Shown: positions 1 to 12,500 of the stretch, in pieces
Numbering within the stretch: position 1 is the stretch's first letter
Layout: each line of letters begins with the position of its first letter
Assembly: GCF_035582795.1 (NCBI RefSeq)
Contig: NC_134365.1
Location: 211,388,387-211,452,386, forward strand
DNA length: 64,000 bases
Direction: 5' to 3'
Source: Mycteria americana
Taxonomy: Eukaryota; Chordata; Aves; Ciconiiformes; Ciconiidae
Notes under the pieces: model-generated
The model's input: only the letters and a program-made list of their open reading frames with translations
Told to the model about the DNA's origin: nothing
Databases searched by the model: none
Position numbers and translations under genes: made by a program

Positions 1-275
1 GCCCTTGACCTACTGGCAATACTTTGTTTAATGAAGCTGAGGGTACTGTTCATCATCTTTGCAGCAAGGGCACATTGCTGACTCTTATTCAACCTGGTGT
101 CCACCAGGACCCCCAGGTCCTTTTCTGCCAAGCTGCTTTCCAGCTGGGTGGTCCCCAGCATATATTAGCGCATGGGGTTGTTCCTCCCCAGGGGCAGGAC
201 TTTGCACTTCTCCTAGCTGCGCTTCATGAGGTTCCTGTCAACCCATTTCTCCAGCCTGTTGAGACCCAGCACTAA
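1..275 (-). repeat. CR1 LINE fragment, cut by window edge
   Basis: On the minus strand this reads as part of the CR1 reverse-transcriptase ORF (the stretch after the catalytic motif). It closely parallels 61680-61860, for example the shared 'ccaggacccccaggtcc' and 'aagctgctttccagctggg' strings. It is interrupted by frameshifts and is not coding. The true extent to the left is unknown. Confidence 0.85.
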
Positions 276-712
276 GAAAGCATCTGATCCATATTATTGT
301 GAACCATTACTGCAGGACTGTGTTAAATTGAATTGACTCCTGGGGGAGCATTAGACAATCCATAGGCAAAGTGAACTCCATGACATGACACTGTCCTGGC
401 AGTATGAAAGTTTGATGTCTGCGAGTTGTAGGGAATCAATGGTCTGAGACTTGCTGACAAGAAAAAAGCATGAAATCAAAGCTAGGTGCCAAATGAAGGG
501 TACCAAAGGGGAGTTGAAAGCTGGATAAGAATTTACCACAGGAACAGCAATGAGAGTTGATGTGCTCCAGCTCTGCTGGAGCTGCTACTTCAATGCAGTA
601 AACAAGGACAAGCTCCAGGACTCACATAAGCAAATGGCAGCCAAAAATACCCACAGCCCAGACGGCAAGGCAGAGGCAAATCTATTTTCCAACATTCACC
701 CTGTGTCTTTGG

Positions 713-755
<43 letters not shown>

Positions 756-2010
756 AGGCATACATGAGGAAATAGCATTTAGAAGGCAAACTGGAGATTG
801 TCATTATTATTCTGGTGCTGGGACTAGGAAATACACATAACATCAACACAAGATAACAAACTGTCACCTCTCTAGAGCCTTGTAGTCCAAAGGGTTACTC
901 CTCAAAGTGAGAGTACAGTCCCATCAACTGCAAATGGTGTGAGGTATGGGAAAAATCCCTACATACCTAAATTTAAGGTGAAGCTGTCACTGAAATGTGT
1001 GTACCTCAGTGCATATGTGGTTAAGGGGAAGAAGGAGAGCATGGTATGATGGGGTGGGGAGGAGGGCACACTTGCATGAGACTGTATTTTGGGTTCACTT
1101 ATGGGGTTGGGTGACTGTGATAATTTAATTTTGGTATAAAGTGAGTGCTTGGTAAGATCTGTGTGTACAGGCATTTTTTTTTTGGAAGGAGCTTTCCATT
1201 AAGAACACCAGTAATAATTTGCTTCAGTACATTGTGAAGTTTAATCAGAATAGACAGACTTTATGTCCTGGCCAGATAGGAACAGTATCTGGCAAAATGA
1301 GCAAAGGAATAGATTTTAATGCTATGAACATTAAGCTCCACTCACTTCAGTGTCCTGATTAATGCCTCTGAATGCCAGAAAGTTGGTGTGACCTTTTGTA
1401 ATGCAAACCCATATGACATGGAGCCCTTACTCACTTATGTTATACAGCTGGCAGCTCTCACCAGTCCTGGATCCTGATGGTGTGGGATGCTCCTTCTTTT
1501 TTGCCTCTAGTAAGGAATGAGATATAGAGTGGAAAATCCAGGCTGAGTAGTTTTACCTATCCGTGTTTGGTCACAGAGGTATCTGTTGTGCAGTGGGCTG
1601 TGATGTGCAGCTGAGAAACTCCTGGGCTAGAAGTGAACATGATCAGCACAGTCTTGAAGCGAGTGAGGGAAAATCCCATAACAAACATTCACCTTGGCAG
1701 TAAGTATAAAAAAACAGCCTGCAATGAAAACAGAGAGTTAGAAGCCAGCAGTTTCTGACAGTTTGATTTTTTCTTTTTGTGAGTAACGCTGATAGCAGTA
1801 TTTGGGACTGGCAGAAGCTGAGGTGCAAGGTTATCTGAGCATCTCAGCTGTACTGCGGGAGGGAGGGGACAATTTTATTACCTGCTTTGAAGACACATCA
1901 TGTGCAAGGCGATAACTTCACTTCCAGTCAAGCACGATAAGAGAAAACTACATGAAATCACATTTTGGTTTTGAAGAATCTAGGATACATGTCCTTGGGA
2001 GAAAGAATAA
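276..2010. other. Intergenic, no gene seen
   Basis: Non-coding sequence of ordinary avian composition. Apart from the T tract at 715-749, I see no exon, RNA gene or recognisable transposon. Confidence 0.6.
715..749. repeat. Poly-T tract, 35 bases
   Basis: An uninterrupted run of T after 'ggggt'. On the minus strand it would be a poly-A tail, but no recognisable retroposed gene or SINE body lies next to it. A simple homopolymer is the safer call. Confidence 0.9.
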
Positions 2011-2936
2011 TAGAATCATAGAACCATAGAATAGTTTGGGTTGGAAGGGACCTTTACAGGTCATCTAGTCCAACCCCCCTGCAATAAGCAGGGACATCTT
2101 CAACTCGATCAGGGTGCTCAGAGCCCCGTTTAACCTGACCTTGAATGTTTCCAGGAATGGGGCATCTGCCACCTCTCTGGGCAACCTGTTCCAGTGTTTC
2201 ACCACCCTCATTGTAAAAAATGTCTTCTTTATATCTAGTCTGAATCTATCCTCTTTTAGTTTAAAACCATTACCCCTTGTCCTATCACAACAGGACCTGC
2301 TAAAATGTTTGACCCCATCTTTCTTATAGGCCCCCTTGAAGTAGTGAAAGGCTGCTATAAGGTCTCCCTGGAGCCTTCTCTTCTCCAGGCTGAACAACCC
2401 CAACTCTCTCAGCCTTTCTTCACAGGAGAGGTGTTCCATCCCTCTGATCTTTTTCATGGCCCTCCTCTGGACCTGCTCCAACAGGTCCGTGTCTTTCCTG
2501 TGCTGAGGGCTCCAGAGCTGGACGCAGTACTGCAGGTGGGGTCTCACCAGAGCAGAGTAGAGGGGCAGAATCACCTCCCTTGACCTGCAGGCCATGCTTC
2601 TTTTGATGCAGCCCAGGCTATGCTGGCTTTCTGGGCTGCAAGCACACATTGTTGGCTGATGTCCAGCTTTTCATCCATCAGTACCCCCAAGTCCTTCTCT
2701 GCAGGCTGCTCTCAATCCCTTAGTCCACCAGCCTGTATTGATACTCGGGGTTTCCCCGACCCAAGTGCAGGACCTTGCACTTGGCCTTGTTGGACCTCAT
2801 GAGGTTCACATGGGCCCACTTCTTGAGCATCCCATCCCTCAGGTGTGTCAACCGCACCACGCAGCTTGGTGTCATCTGCAAACTTTCTGAGGTTGCACTC
2901 CATCCCACTGTCTATGTCATTCATGAAGATATTAAG
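2011..2936 (-). repeat. CR1 LINE, 5'-truncated, 3' end present
   Basis: The 3' end is at 2011, with 'tagaatcatagaacc' followed by the typical 'gggttggaagggacc' (reverse complement of a CR1 tail). The body runs to about 2936, where 'atgaagatattaa' matches the CR1 region just past the catalytic motif. A minus-strand frame at 2065-2649 retains the C-terminal ORF2 sequence, including [13 protein letters not shown] and [10 protein letters not shown] second frame at 2712-2924 holds FADDTKL, the catalytic reverse-transcriptase motif. The two are in different frames, so the copy is dead. Confidence 0.95.
2065..2649 (-). pseudogene. CR1 ORF2 C-terminal remnant
   Basis: A 194-codon open frame carries the region downstream of the reverse-transcriptase catalytic core of a CR1 LINE. 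Recognisable blocks are [12 protein letters not shown] near residue 30, [19 protein letters not shown] near residue 80, and HWNRLPREV near residue 155. It lacks the endonuclease domain and the catalytic FADD box, which lies in another frame further upstream at 2712-2924. The ATG is internal, so the frame is simply a surviving segment. No neighbouring gene uses it, and it is not expected to make a functional product. Confidence 0.85.
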
Positions 2937-4578
2937 ATAGATTGGTATAAGATAGATTGATGAAGATAGGATGATGCTGAATATAATTTCTGGTGGCAGA
3001 CTTCTAGTCTGCCAGCTCCTTAAGTTGAATCACATCCAGAGACCCTATGTTTTGGCAGCTGAAGCATAGGCATTTCTTAATAATCTGTTACACAAAGTAC
3101 TTTGAAGGTCCATGGGAATCATTATAATGTCTTTTTTTTTTTTCCCCTTCATATGATATTTTGGGGTCTATTGAATGCTTTTTTTGGGGAAAATCCAAAG
3201 AGAAAATCTCTAGTTTTGTGTGAATGCACTCAGACCTATCCTAACTGGCAGAAGAGAGCCTTTTTGTTTCAGTCATACACTTTAGTGTGTAAATCTTGAA
3301 GGTTAAAAGACAGAAGGCTCCTAGCAGAAACAACTAGGGCTTCCAAGTGTTATCTTCTAAATCTCATGATTTATAAAACTCTGTATTTGGGGGATATCAT
3401 CTGTGATTTTTTACATGAGGGTTGGCCAGACAGTTCATTCTGTTGACTGCTAGTATCCAAAACCTAGACACCAAACAAAGAGCTGGATTTTGAAACAAGC
3501 CAAAGAAATTGAATGTGTCAGCACATATGATTAGAAAGGCACTTTGATCATAAGATTTGCCTACCAGGACAAAGGATACTTCTCATGGGCTGTCTGAGCA
3601 GCTAAGACACACTTTGCTACAAAGGCAATATCTATCCTTCTCTCTCAGATATGCATGTTTTTATTCACTTATAAAAAGGATTATCATAACATGACACACT
3701 CTCTTTTGGTTTGCGGGATGGCTGTTGGGAGATTTTTCATGGCAGTAGCTTGATTAACCTCTGAAGACTTGCAGGCTAAGCTGGTAGAAAAAGAGCCAAA
3801 CAACATTGTCTTATCCCTTAATACAGAAGAAATACTCTGTCGAAGACACTGCTCTCTGCAGCTTCTCTCTTTTCTGAGCTAGGCCACAGATACCCGGGAT
3901 TCCTGTCCTTCAGGAAAAGCACAGCTTTTCTTCATTGGGGTTCTCTGGAGCTCTTCAATGTTATTTTCTGTCAGGGACGATGGGTTACCTGGCCATTGTT
4001 CAGTCTCATAAAGAGAGAAGAGAGACTCATAAAATTGAGGAGGTACAACCTGAAGAGTGCTTACATTTGATTAGTTAGGCTTTACAACCTAGGAGGTGTG
4101 TGGTTTCCAGCTCTTGCCTGGTAATCCTATGATAGCAATGAACCACTGCCCTGTGGTGACCCTCAGTCCCCTAAAGCTGTCAGCAGTGCCTGGTTCCTGG
4201 TCTGAGATAGCTTCAAATTCTGTGTTAACAGATGTGATATGAGATCTGTCTTAAAACTTGTAAAGCCTGGATTTTAGGAAATTATATTAGAGTCATAACA
4301 GATCAAAGCAGGAAGCCAAGTCTAGTACTTTCAAGGGAAAAAAGGTTGGGATTCATTGAGAACTTCAGCTGGTCACTTATAACAGATGGGTGTTTACTGA
4401 GGAGTTCAGCTTTTTGGAAATGCAAACTGGGAAAAATTAGGGCTAAGAAAATTGCTTTGTATGAGGGAGTCGCATGGTAGATATGCTGACATACAGTAGT
4501 TATCTGAATGCTTAGAAAGTTTATAGAGGTCTTATTTACTGGTTAGAATATAAATGTGATTATTTTTGTTAGCATGTT
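2937..4578. other. Intergenic, no gene seen
   Basis: No exon-like or RNA-like sequence recognised. Contains only short homopolymer runs, for example T at 3131-3142. Confidence 0.55.
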
Positions 4579-5336
4579 TGTCTCGTCCCACTCGGTGGGT
4601 TGCGAGAGGGGCGAATCTTTTCTATTCCCCGACTGTTTGTGTACCGACAAAAGCCGATCTCTGCTCAGCAGAGCCGCGTGGTTGGCAGAGTCACGACAAT
4701 GACCCAGAGGAACAGGCTGGCCAGCAACTTTATTAACTGGCGAATTCCACAAACGGACAAACTTAACGACCTGATGAGTTTAACGAACGAACAAAGGCGA
4801 TTTGGCAATGGAGCTATTTTCCGGGCTTCCCGATTCCAAACTTGCATATATATATTGGAAAAGCAGAGGAAAAGAGAAGAGAAGCAAGGAAAGGGAAGGA
4901 GAAGAGAGGAGAAAAGAGAAAGAAAAAGTATCACCACCCTTGGATCCCGCGATGACGATGACAGACGCAGCAATCCTCCAGTGGTGGGTGTGCGTGCGCT
5001 TCCCTGGGGGGGGCCAAGCCTTTTATTGGCTAATCCCCGCCTCCAGGTATGCCCCTTGAGGGCTTACATGGTTCTTGTTCTAGAAAGTTCTCAATCTTCT
5101 GCGCAGGCGCTGGGGGAGGGGGGTGGTCACGAGGGGTCTCTGGGGCAGTTGCAAGCCCCTTCCTCAGATAAACCCTGTGTGACCGCTGGCCATACGTGGT
5201 ACGGTCCGGCAGAACCTGGAACCGCGCATCCTCCGACGCGCTCTCCACATCCTGCTCTTGCTCTCCCCCACCCCATGCTCGCCGACCTGCTGTCGCCATG
5301 CAAATAGGGCCTCAAATCGCCACAATGTTTGAGACA
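4579..5336 (-). mobile_element. Solo LTR of an endogenous retrovirus
   Basis: On the minus strand the segment begins TGTCTC (5336 downward) and ends GAGACA (at 4579), a perfect 6-bp terminal inverted repeat of LTR type. Inside, in sense order, are an octamer-like ATTTGCAT near 5300, a CCAAT/AATAAAAGG block near 5020-5035, a long pyrimidine tract (4858-4930), and AATAAA near 4735. It is markedly more GC-rich and CpG-rich than its surroundings. No internal retroviral sequence adjoins it. The flanking pentamers (ATGTT left, TTAAC right) do not match, so no target duplication is visible. The family is not identified. Confidence 0.75.
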
Positions 5337-5586
5337 TTAACTCTATCAGTCTCTCACAATGTTTTATTTCTTTACTAGACTTCGTTTTGGTTAGTAATGA
5401 AATTCAAGATAAATGGTACTAATAATAAAGCTGTGGAAAAACAGTAATAAATGCTAATATAAATAAAAATTATTAATCTAGCCAGTAAGAGTTGAGGCCT
5501 AACCATTAGATTAAGAAACACTTAGAAAACAAAAATGCAATAGAAAAGCATGTAAAAGCCATGCTTAAAGTAAGCTTTTTCAAATC

Positions 5587-5605
5587 ATTCTCCAAATTGG
5601 AGAAT
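5587..5605. repeat. Near-perfect short palindrome
   Basis: ATTCTCCAA...TTGGAGAAT arms with almost no loop. It adjoins a second hairpin. Confidence 0.8.
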
Positions 5606-5640
5606 TGTGGTATCCAAACCAAAAGCTTTTGGATACCACA
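5606..5640. repeat. Perfect 13-bp-arm hairpin with nested palindrome
   Basis: TGTGGTATCCAAA and its exact reverse complement flank a short loop. The loop-side sequence forms its own perfect palindrome, CCAAAAGCTTTTGG (5619-5632). Function unknown. Confidence 0.85.
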
Positions 5641-7117
5641 GATTCGGCCGGATCCTTATCTCTACCTCTTGATCAATACTTGCCCATAAGGCTTTTTGTA
5701 AAAATTTTGCTGTAATGGTGAGAAAAAAATTTAGGAAAAATAATCAGTATTATCTAATCCAATTATTACCAGTTACTAGCAGATTTGCTCCAAAAATGGG
5801 ACTACTTAACCTGAGCTGATGTGTGGCATGAGTGAAAGAAAAGATAGGACACAGAAGGATTTAGGAAAACATCATGTTTGCTTTACATATATACGTTAGA
5901 ATCATGCTTTATGATTTCTTCTTATAGGTGATTGTTTCCAAACCTTGTTAATATAATTTAAAAAACATCATGCCTTGCCAATGAAGCTTGTCTTCATTTT
6001 GTTCCGTAGTGCTGGGGAACAAGGTGAACTGGGGTGAAAGAGGAGAACTGAGGGTGCACCACTTCCACGGTGGCCGTGAGTCAGTGTACAGAGAAGATGT
6101 CCCCAGAGCCGATGCGTGCGAGCAGTGCCATGTGGGGCTCGCTCTGCCAGATGCCTGCTTTTGGGGAGACGGTCCCCCTGGCAGACAATAACAAGTATTC
6201 TTCCTGCAGGGAGCAGACGGCTGAAAGTCATCTGGCTGCCCTAGGCATCCCCAGGGTTCACACGAAGGCACAGTACTTTCTCATTTCCATCTCACCAAGG
6301 AGGTGTCTGACCATGGTGGCTGCAATCCATGCTGTTTCTGCCTCCATTAGTCACTGTAATGTGCTTTACAGGGAGCTATGTCTTGAAGCCCTCAGAGAGG
6401 GATATTTTGCAAGCATTTGCAAACGTTTGCAAGAGAGTGCATTTTGCAAGCACCTCCTTGTTTGAGGGAATTTCTTGGGAGTGCACAAGATCTCTCTGAA
6501 CTGCAGTGGCTGATGTTGGTTACTGAGAAGTCAGGAAAGTATTAGTATTGATGAGAACTGAAAAAAAGATGATGTAGCTTAAAGTGATCATACTTCTTTT
6601 TGATGTCCATTTTGTGGATACTGAAGTGCAATAGTGTAGCTCTATTCTATTCTTAAAATGTAGGCTGTTCATTTAAGTGGCCAATTCTGGAAAAGAAAAG
6701 CAGAAAAAGAAAAAAAAAAAAGAGGATGGACGGAACAAGTATAGGAAGGGAGAAAATAAAACATATCTTTTATTTTCTTTCTTTGTCTTCAGTTCCATTT
6801 TCAGCTTTCAAAACTTTCCAGATTTTGCAAAGTTACAAAATGCCAAAAACCTGCTTAATTTTATTTTTTGACCAGAATCTTTTTTTTTGTTTCCAAAATT
6901 GAGAAATTTCAAAAATAACATAGTAGTAAAATAAAGAAGAGGAGAAAATATCTGTTTGTATGTCATCTGTTCCAGTGCACACTCATGGGCAGCTTCCAGG
7001 GCAGGTCGAAAGTCAGCTCAGCTGGGTAGCCTGCAGTCCTGAAGAGGCAGAGACCTAAGTGAGTGCATTTACGGCTTGGGAATTTGGGATCAGGGATCTT
7101 TGATTTACTTATGCCAC

Positions 7118-7638
7118 TGTCCTGGTTTTGGCTGGGATAGAGTTAATTTTCTTCCTAGTAGCTGCTATAGTGCTGTGTTTTGGATTTAGGATGAGAATAA
7201 TGTTGATAACACACTCATGTTTGAGTTGTTGCTAAGCAGTGCTTACACTGGTCAAGGACTTTTCAGCTTCCCCTGCTCTGCCAGGTGCACAAGAAGCTGG
7301 GAGGGGGCACAGCCAGGACAGCTGACCCCAACTGGCCCAAGGGCTATTCCACACCATATGGCCTCATGCTCAGTATAGAAGCTGAGGGAGTTGGCCGGGG
7401 GGCAGTGATTGATGCTCAGGGACGGGCTGGGCATCGGTCAGTGGGTGGTGAGCAACTGCGTTATGCATCAGTTGTTTTGTACATTCTTTTATTATTATTA
7501 TTTTTATTATTTTCTCTTCCTCTGCTGTTCTATTAAACTGTCTTTATCTCAACCCACGGGTTTTACACCGGGGGTGGGGGGGAGAGTGAGCGAGTGGCTG
7601 TGTGGTGCTTAGTTGCTGACTGGGTTTAAACCACGGCA
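7118..7638 (+). mobile_element. Solo ERV LTR with 5-bp target duplication
   Basis: Starts TGTCCTGGTTT and ends AACCACGGCA. The flanks are GCCAC at 7113-7117 and GCCAC at 7639-7643, a perfect 5-bp duplication. It therefore inserted as a provirus and collapsed to a single LTR. ATTAAA near 7533 is the likely polyadenylation signal, after an (ATT)n stretch near 7489. Same family as 25732-26311, both having TGGCCTCA where the young element at 54504 has TGACGTCA. Confidence 0.93.
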
Positions 7639-9442
7639 GCCACCAAGCAAGGGACTGGGACCCTGCAAGGCAAGAAAGACTGAATGCCAGCGGCCCAGGG
7701 AAGAGGAAACTAAGCAAGAGGGGATCCTGGAGTTTAAATGTGGGAAGTCAAGGGGAATCAACAAGGATCTGAACGGACTGTGTAACAATAGTGAATTCGG
7801 CATCCCCTGTGGGTGCAGTTGGTGCCGCATGCTGCACAGCATGAATTCTAGGTTTCAAGGACAGAGAAGTCTGCAGCTGCAGGGTCTGCAGCCAGGCTGG
7901 CAGCAGAGGAAGAATCAACCACTGAAGAGAAAAGGAACCTGCTCCAGGTACCCATTGAGAGTGTGCACAGACACAGCTCTGAAATGCATATCTATCTCCA
8001 CTTATGGTGGAGCAGAAACCGCACACCACAAAAGGTGGGAGATTCAGAGCTGTCAGTGTTTCCAGGGAAAAACAAAAGGCTGTGATGACTACAAAATCCC
8101 ATGTGAGGAAGGTAGGGGATAGCTTCTGCTCAGAGGCTCAAAGACTCCTTGAAATGTGCCAGAGAGTACCTGGGAGGTGAAATATCACTGAAGGTTGCTG
8201 AGGCACATCCAGACCACCGGCCAAGGCATGGTTCTGCTTGGTCATGTGAGCCCTGCTAATCATCCTACACTGATCCAAAGTGACTGCGAGATACTGGCAG
8301 GAAAAGTGAAGGACTGGGGACTCCCATCTGTCCCTCCAGTGAAGGTACAAAGATGCATCCAGTAGACAAATGTATGGCTGAGCAGATGGTGCAGTCAGGA
8401 GGGCTTTCATTGCTTCATCTAAGAATATTTCATGAGTTGTTCATTGACTGATAACAGAGTCCAAAACAAATAGAAGAGAGGAATAGAGGAAGAGAAACTT
8501 TGAAGATTGCTTTGCAAATCTATTGAGGATAGTTTTAATTCAAGACCGAGACTAGTATGGGACAGTGGACTACAAATGAATATAAACAATGCTGACTTGC
8601 TGACTTGGACAAAGGCAAAGAAACCAAAAAAGATATGTACTCACTATAGGGTTGTAGGAGTAACAAAGGGGATTGTAGTGTAGGCTGCCAAACATCTTAG
8701 ATTTCTGTATATAAGATAAAAAACATGGGAAATACATCTGAGAACCTGAAATTATTCATGCAGATGATCAGAATATGATTTAATTTATAGAATAGACTTG
8801 GTGAGAAAATTGACATAATTGGTGTATTAATATAAAAGGGTGAAACCAGGACAAAGGGTATAGTCTGTGCATGGAGAAAAGGAAGGAAATGTTCCTTGCA
8901 TTTCAAAGACATAGGCTTGGTCTGAGGTCTTGAATGTAGCAGGTGAGTAGTGCTGAAAATCTCTGGGTAGGGATGAAAAGAAAAAAAATACATATGACAC
9001 AGGAGTGGGCCACCAAATGAAGAATGTGGGTGAAACTTTGTGAGACAAGCACAATCAACCAAAACACAAGTCTTATGATAGTGGGAAATCTTCACTATCT
9101 GTGAAAAGAATGCAGGAACATAGAGTTTATACCTGTTCTGCTAAACAGGAGACAAGGACCGATCTCTGGGTCTGAGGACAAGCACGCACACTGGTTTGCT
9201 TCCTTACCGTTGAGGACAAACCTTGTTTAGAGCAGATGGACACTGTCTGCACTTCGCAACTCTCGGTCTTGAGTCTACTCTGATCCCCTGCGGCCCAAGG
9301 CATAATCATGATCTTATATGACATCTTCCTTTGCAATTCAATGTGTCTGAAATAATGCAAGGGCTGTGTTATAGCTCACCAGGCTGGTGCTTTCATAGTG
9401 TGAAACTGAGAGCACATGCTGCTTACCCTGGGGGTAACATGA
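7639..9442. other. Intergenic, no gene seen
   Basis: A 169-codon frame at 7613-8122 starts inside the LTR and runs out of it. It has no recognised domain and is likely chance. Nothing else supported. Confidence 0.5.
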
Positions 9443-9500
9443 ATGTGGAGGCCTTCAAAAACAGGTTACATAGTAATTTGTCAGGTGGGGTTTAGGTTAG
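9443..9500 (+). repeat. Possible ancient CR1 scrap
   Basis: 'gtggaggccttcaaaaacaggtta' followed by 'tttgtcagg' resembles the end of CR1 ORF2 and the start of its 3' UTR in old copies. Very short and degraded. Confidence 0.35.
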
Positions 9501-12500
9501 GTGTTTCTTCCTTTGGAAGAGGAGTAAAACCCAGGTGGCTTCTTATGCCCCGTTTTCCAGAAATTCCTTGATTTACTGGCAACAAAAGAAGAAGCGAAGA
9601 GGAGATGAGAGAGAAGAAAATTTAAAAAATAAATAAAGATAAAACTATCAAATCTGAAAAGAACATTTTAAATAAAAAATGTAAAAAGCCATTTCAATGT
9701 TTCCCAGTGAGAAATTTCAAAATGGGAAAAAAAAGTGTTTTCCTACAAAAAATATTTTGCTAAACAATTTTCTGTGGGAAACTATGTTGGTCAGAAAGTC
9801 TCAAATAATATGAAAATATGAGTGTCCCTAAAATGTGAAGGTCTCATACTTTCCCACTTCAAAGTTTACCTTTTGTACTCGTTTCTGTAGTTGATGTTCT
9901 ACAGATTCCTTCTGGGCTTTGTACACTTGCATTTTCTGAGTTAGGTCTGAAAACTTGCCAAATCACTTCAACTTCTGATTTGAAACAGGACATATGAAAA
10001 ACCTATATCTTTTTCTGGCTTTTGGGAAGAGAATAGTTATCAGGATTTGGGATATCAACCTGTGTTTTGGGAGGTTGCTCTGTCTGTTTGCTGTATTCAT
10101 GTGTTCTATTTTTAATGTACAAAGTTCCTAGAGCACCAGCAAGGCAGCTTTATTATTTGTGTATAAATTTGAAGAAAGAAATAAACTAACTAAATAAAGG
10201 AACCAAGAAAACCAGAGGGGATTTTGGATTTAGTTCCTGAGGAAAACCAAGGTATGATCAAAACCCTAGAGGCTTGGGTACCTTTCCTTACGTAACCATA
10301 CGGCACAGTACTGCTACACACCTATAGATAGTCCTATAGGTAATTCCAAAGTAAACTAACAATCACCTTCACTTCAAATAACTGTAAGCTGGCTTGGATT
10401 CCACTAATGCTCCTTGGATCACACTAATGCTCCATTCAGAGGAAGAAACTCCTCATCTCCCTCGCCATAGGTAATATCCGTTTCCGTAAGAGCATGACTC
10501 TTACTGACCCACCTACTTCAGGGCCATCCCTTGGCCTCCGTGTGGCTGTTGCGTGCCAGAAGACAACTGGGACCACTGTGTCAGTCAGCATGTTCCTCCT
10601 ATGGTCTTCAGGTATTGCTCACCCTACAAAGCAGCCTATGAGCACACCGAGACCGTGCAGTTGTCATCACTGTAGGGTCTGGAGTCTGCCTTCATTGCAG
10701 GCATCTAATTTCTTACTGAATGGTTTGGTCTTCAAGAAAACCTGTCCTACTTATGGGACATCACTGTCTGTTCAAGGCTCTGCAGGAAAGAATTCCTCCC
10801 TTAGGACACAGTCTTATGTCTATTCAATTCCACAGGATTTCTGAAGCCAGCAGTAGCTTGACTGACTTTATTTTGGAAAATGTGTACAACTAACTCAGAC
10901 CATGGCATAACATGCTTTTCCCCACTTTACAAACTGGGTCCAGCTGAGATTCCTGCTAGCCTTGCAGTAAGGCTAATACAAATAACCAGTCACTCTTTTC
11001 CTGGCAAGGGACTGATTTAAAATAGTAGTTTGCATTGTACTCCATGCAATCTCTTACAGGGCCAGTAGCTTTGCACTATACTGATGTTGTCTGAAGAAAA
11101 GATTATTTGACATTTTCTTCCATTAAAAATTAATTTATTGCCATTAAAAGTAACTTTATTTCACCACTCATGAGGGTGAGTATTGTCAGGAGGCTTCATA
11201 TTTGACAAACGTCTTGGTGAGGGTTGCTGGTTGAACAATTTTGTCTGGTCTCACCAAGAGAAACAGACTCATTTTTAAGAATCAATTTGCTTTAGGGACC
11301 TTCTTTCCACAGGGTTTAATATTTAATTAATATTTGGTGTTAGATACATCATGCTTCGAGTAGTGAGAAGTACTGGTTTACTCACACTGCTCTGCTTTGG
11401 AAAGGAGAATGAAAATGCAGTGATTTACTAGAAATAGCAAGCAGAGGTTTGCAGCACAAAATTAGTCAGAAGACCTTAGTGCAAAGGAGTGGAGGTTCCA
11501 GAATAAAGGCTGGGGCAATTTCGTCTGCTGCCAAGGAAAATGCCTCTTGCAAAGCAAGGCACACACTTGACTTGTATGCGTTTAAAGCAATATAATTAGA
11601 GAAGACATACATGCTCTTCTTGGGGATTAGGTAATGCTTTATGCTTTGCTGATAAACTTCACAGGCTCCTAAGTGTGGTTCCTCTGCTTTATAACACAGC
11701 TTTAGAATTGAGACACTTAAACTCACCACGTTCTAAATAAAAAGAGCGGGGTGGCATGAGCAGGGTAATTTACCATTTCATGTCTCTCTACATAGGTACA
11801 TAAATTATTTCTGTTTGTGTCTGGTCATTTCAGATAAAACTACCATTTGTTAATCTCTTGCTTTAGCAGGGTTTTCCTTTATGGGGCCATGCTGACACGA
11901 TACTTTAAAGTAAACTCAAAAAAATTGTGTAGCTCTATTTAGACAAAGAATAAGGATGCTTGATCTTATGCTCAACTCACATGATTTCAATACATTGATT
12001 ACTGCTCCTGCTCATCTGCCTCAAAAACAGATAAGGTCATTTCTTTGTGGAACTTGCTGCCTGCAAAGCCAAAAAATGATGTTGTTTGGGAAAAAAAAAA
12101 AAAGGATGTAAGAAAGGAACAGAGGAAAGTCTCCAGTTTGCATTTCCACATCCCTAGACAATTTTGTGGAAGTGTATGTTTAGGAAAGAAGGATTGGGAC
12201 AAGCAGCTAACAGCGGGTTCCTTACTTTAGCTTTTTGCACGCATGAGGTAACGTAATATATGAGAAGAGGAATTAAGAGAATTTCTGAACATTCAGCCAA
12301 ATCTTTACCCTGATGAATGTACTGAAAAGCAAATCTCCAGCACTGGTTAAAAGATTATTTCAGAAGGTGATTTTTTAATTTTTAGACAAGCGGTCAGGAA
12401 ACTAAGTTTATCTTGGCATATCTCAGGCTCCTTCAGTTATTGTACTGGATTTGCCTCCCTTACTCAATCAGTGGAGCATTTTTTTGATGCCCTGATTCAT

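Larger units (their letters stand above)
5337..7117. other. Intergenic, no gene seen
   Basis: Contains the hairpin pair at 5587-5640, a GC-richer patch at about 5990-6260 without a convincing exon, and a cluster of TTTGCAA repeats near 6403-6447. Open frames here (for example 6070-6465) show no recognisable domain. Confidence 0.5.

Noticed and set aside
715..749. Poly-A tail of a processed pseudogene on the minus strand
   Set aside because: No gene-derived sequence or target duplication could be seen next to the tract.
4600..5307. 235-codon plus-strand open frame
   Set aside because: It lies antisense inside the solo LTR, has biased low-complexity composition (KRKREEK tracts from the purine run), and shows no domain.
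6070..6465. 131-codon plus-strand frame in a GC-richer patch
   Set aside because: No recognised domain, and its end falls in TTTGCAA repeats. Probably chance.
7613..8122. 169-codon plus-strand frame
   Set aside because: It starts inside the LTR and runs into flanking DNA. No domain or plausible gene structure.
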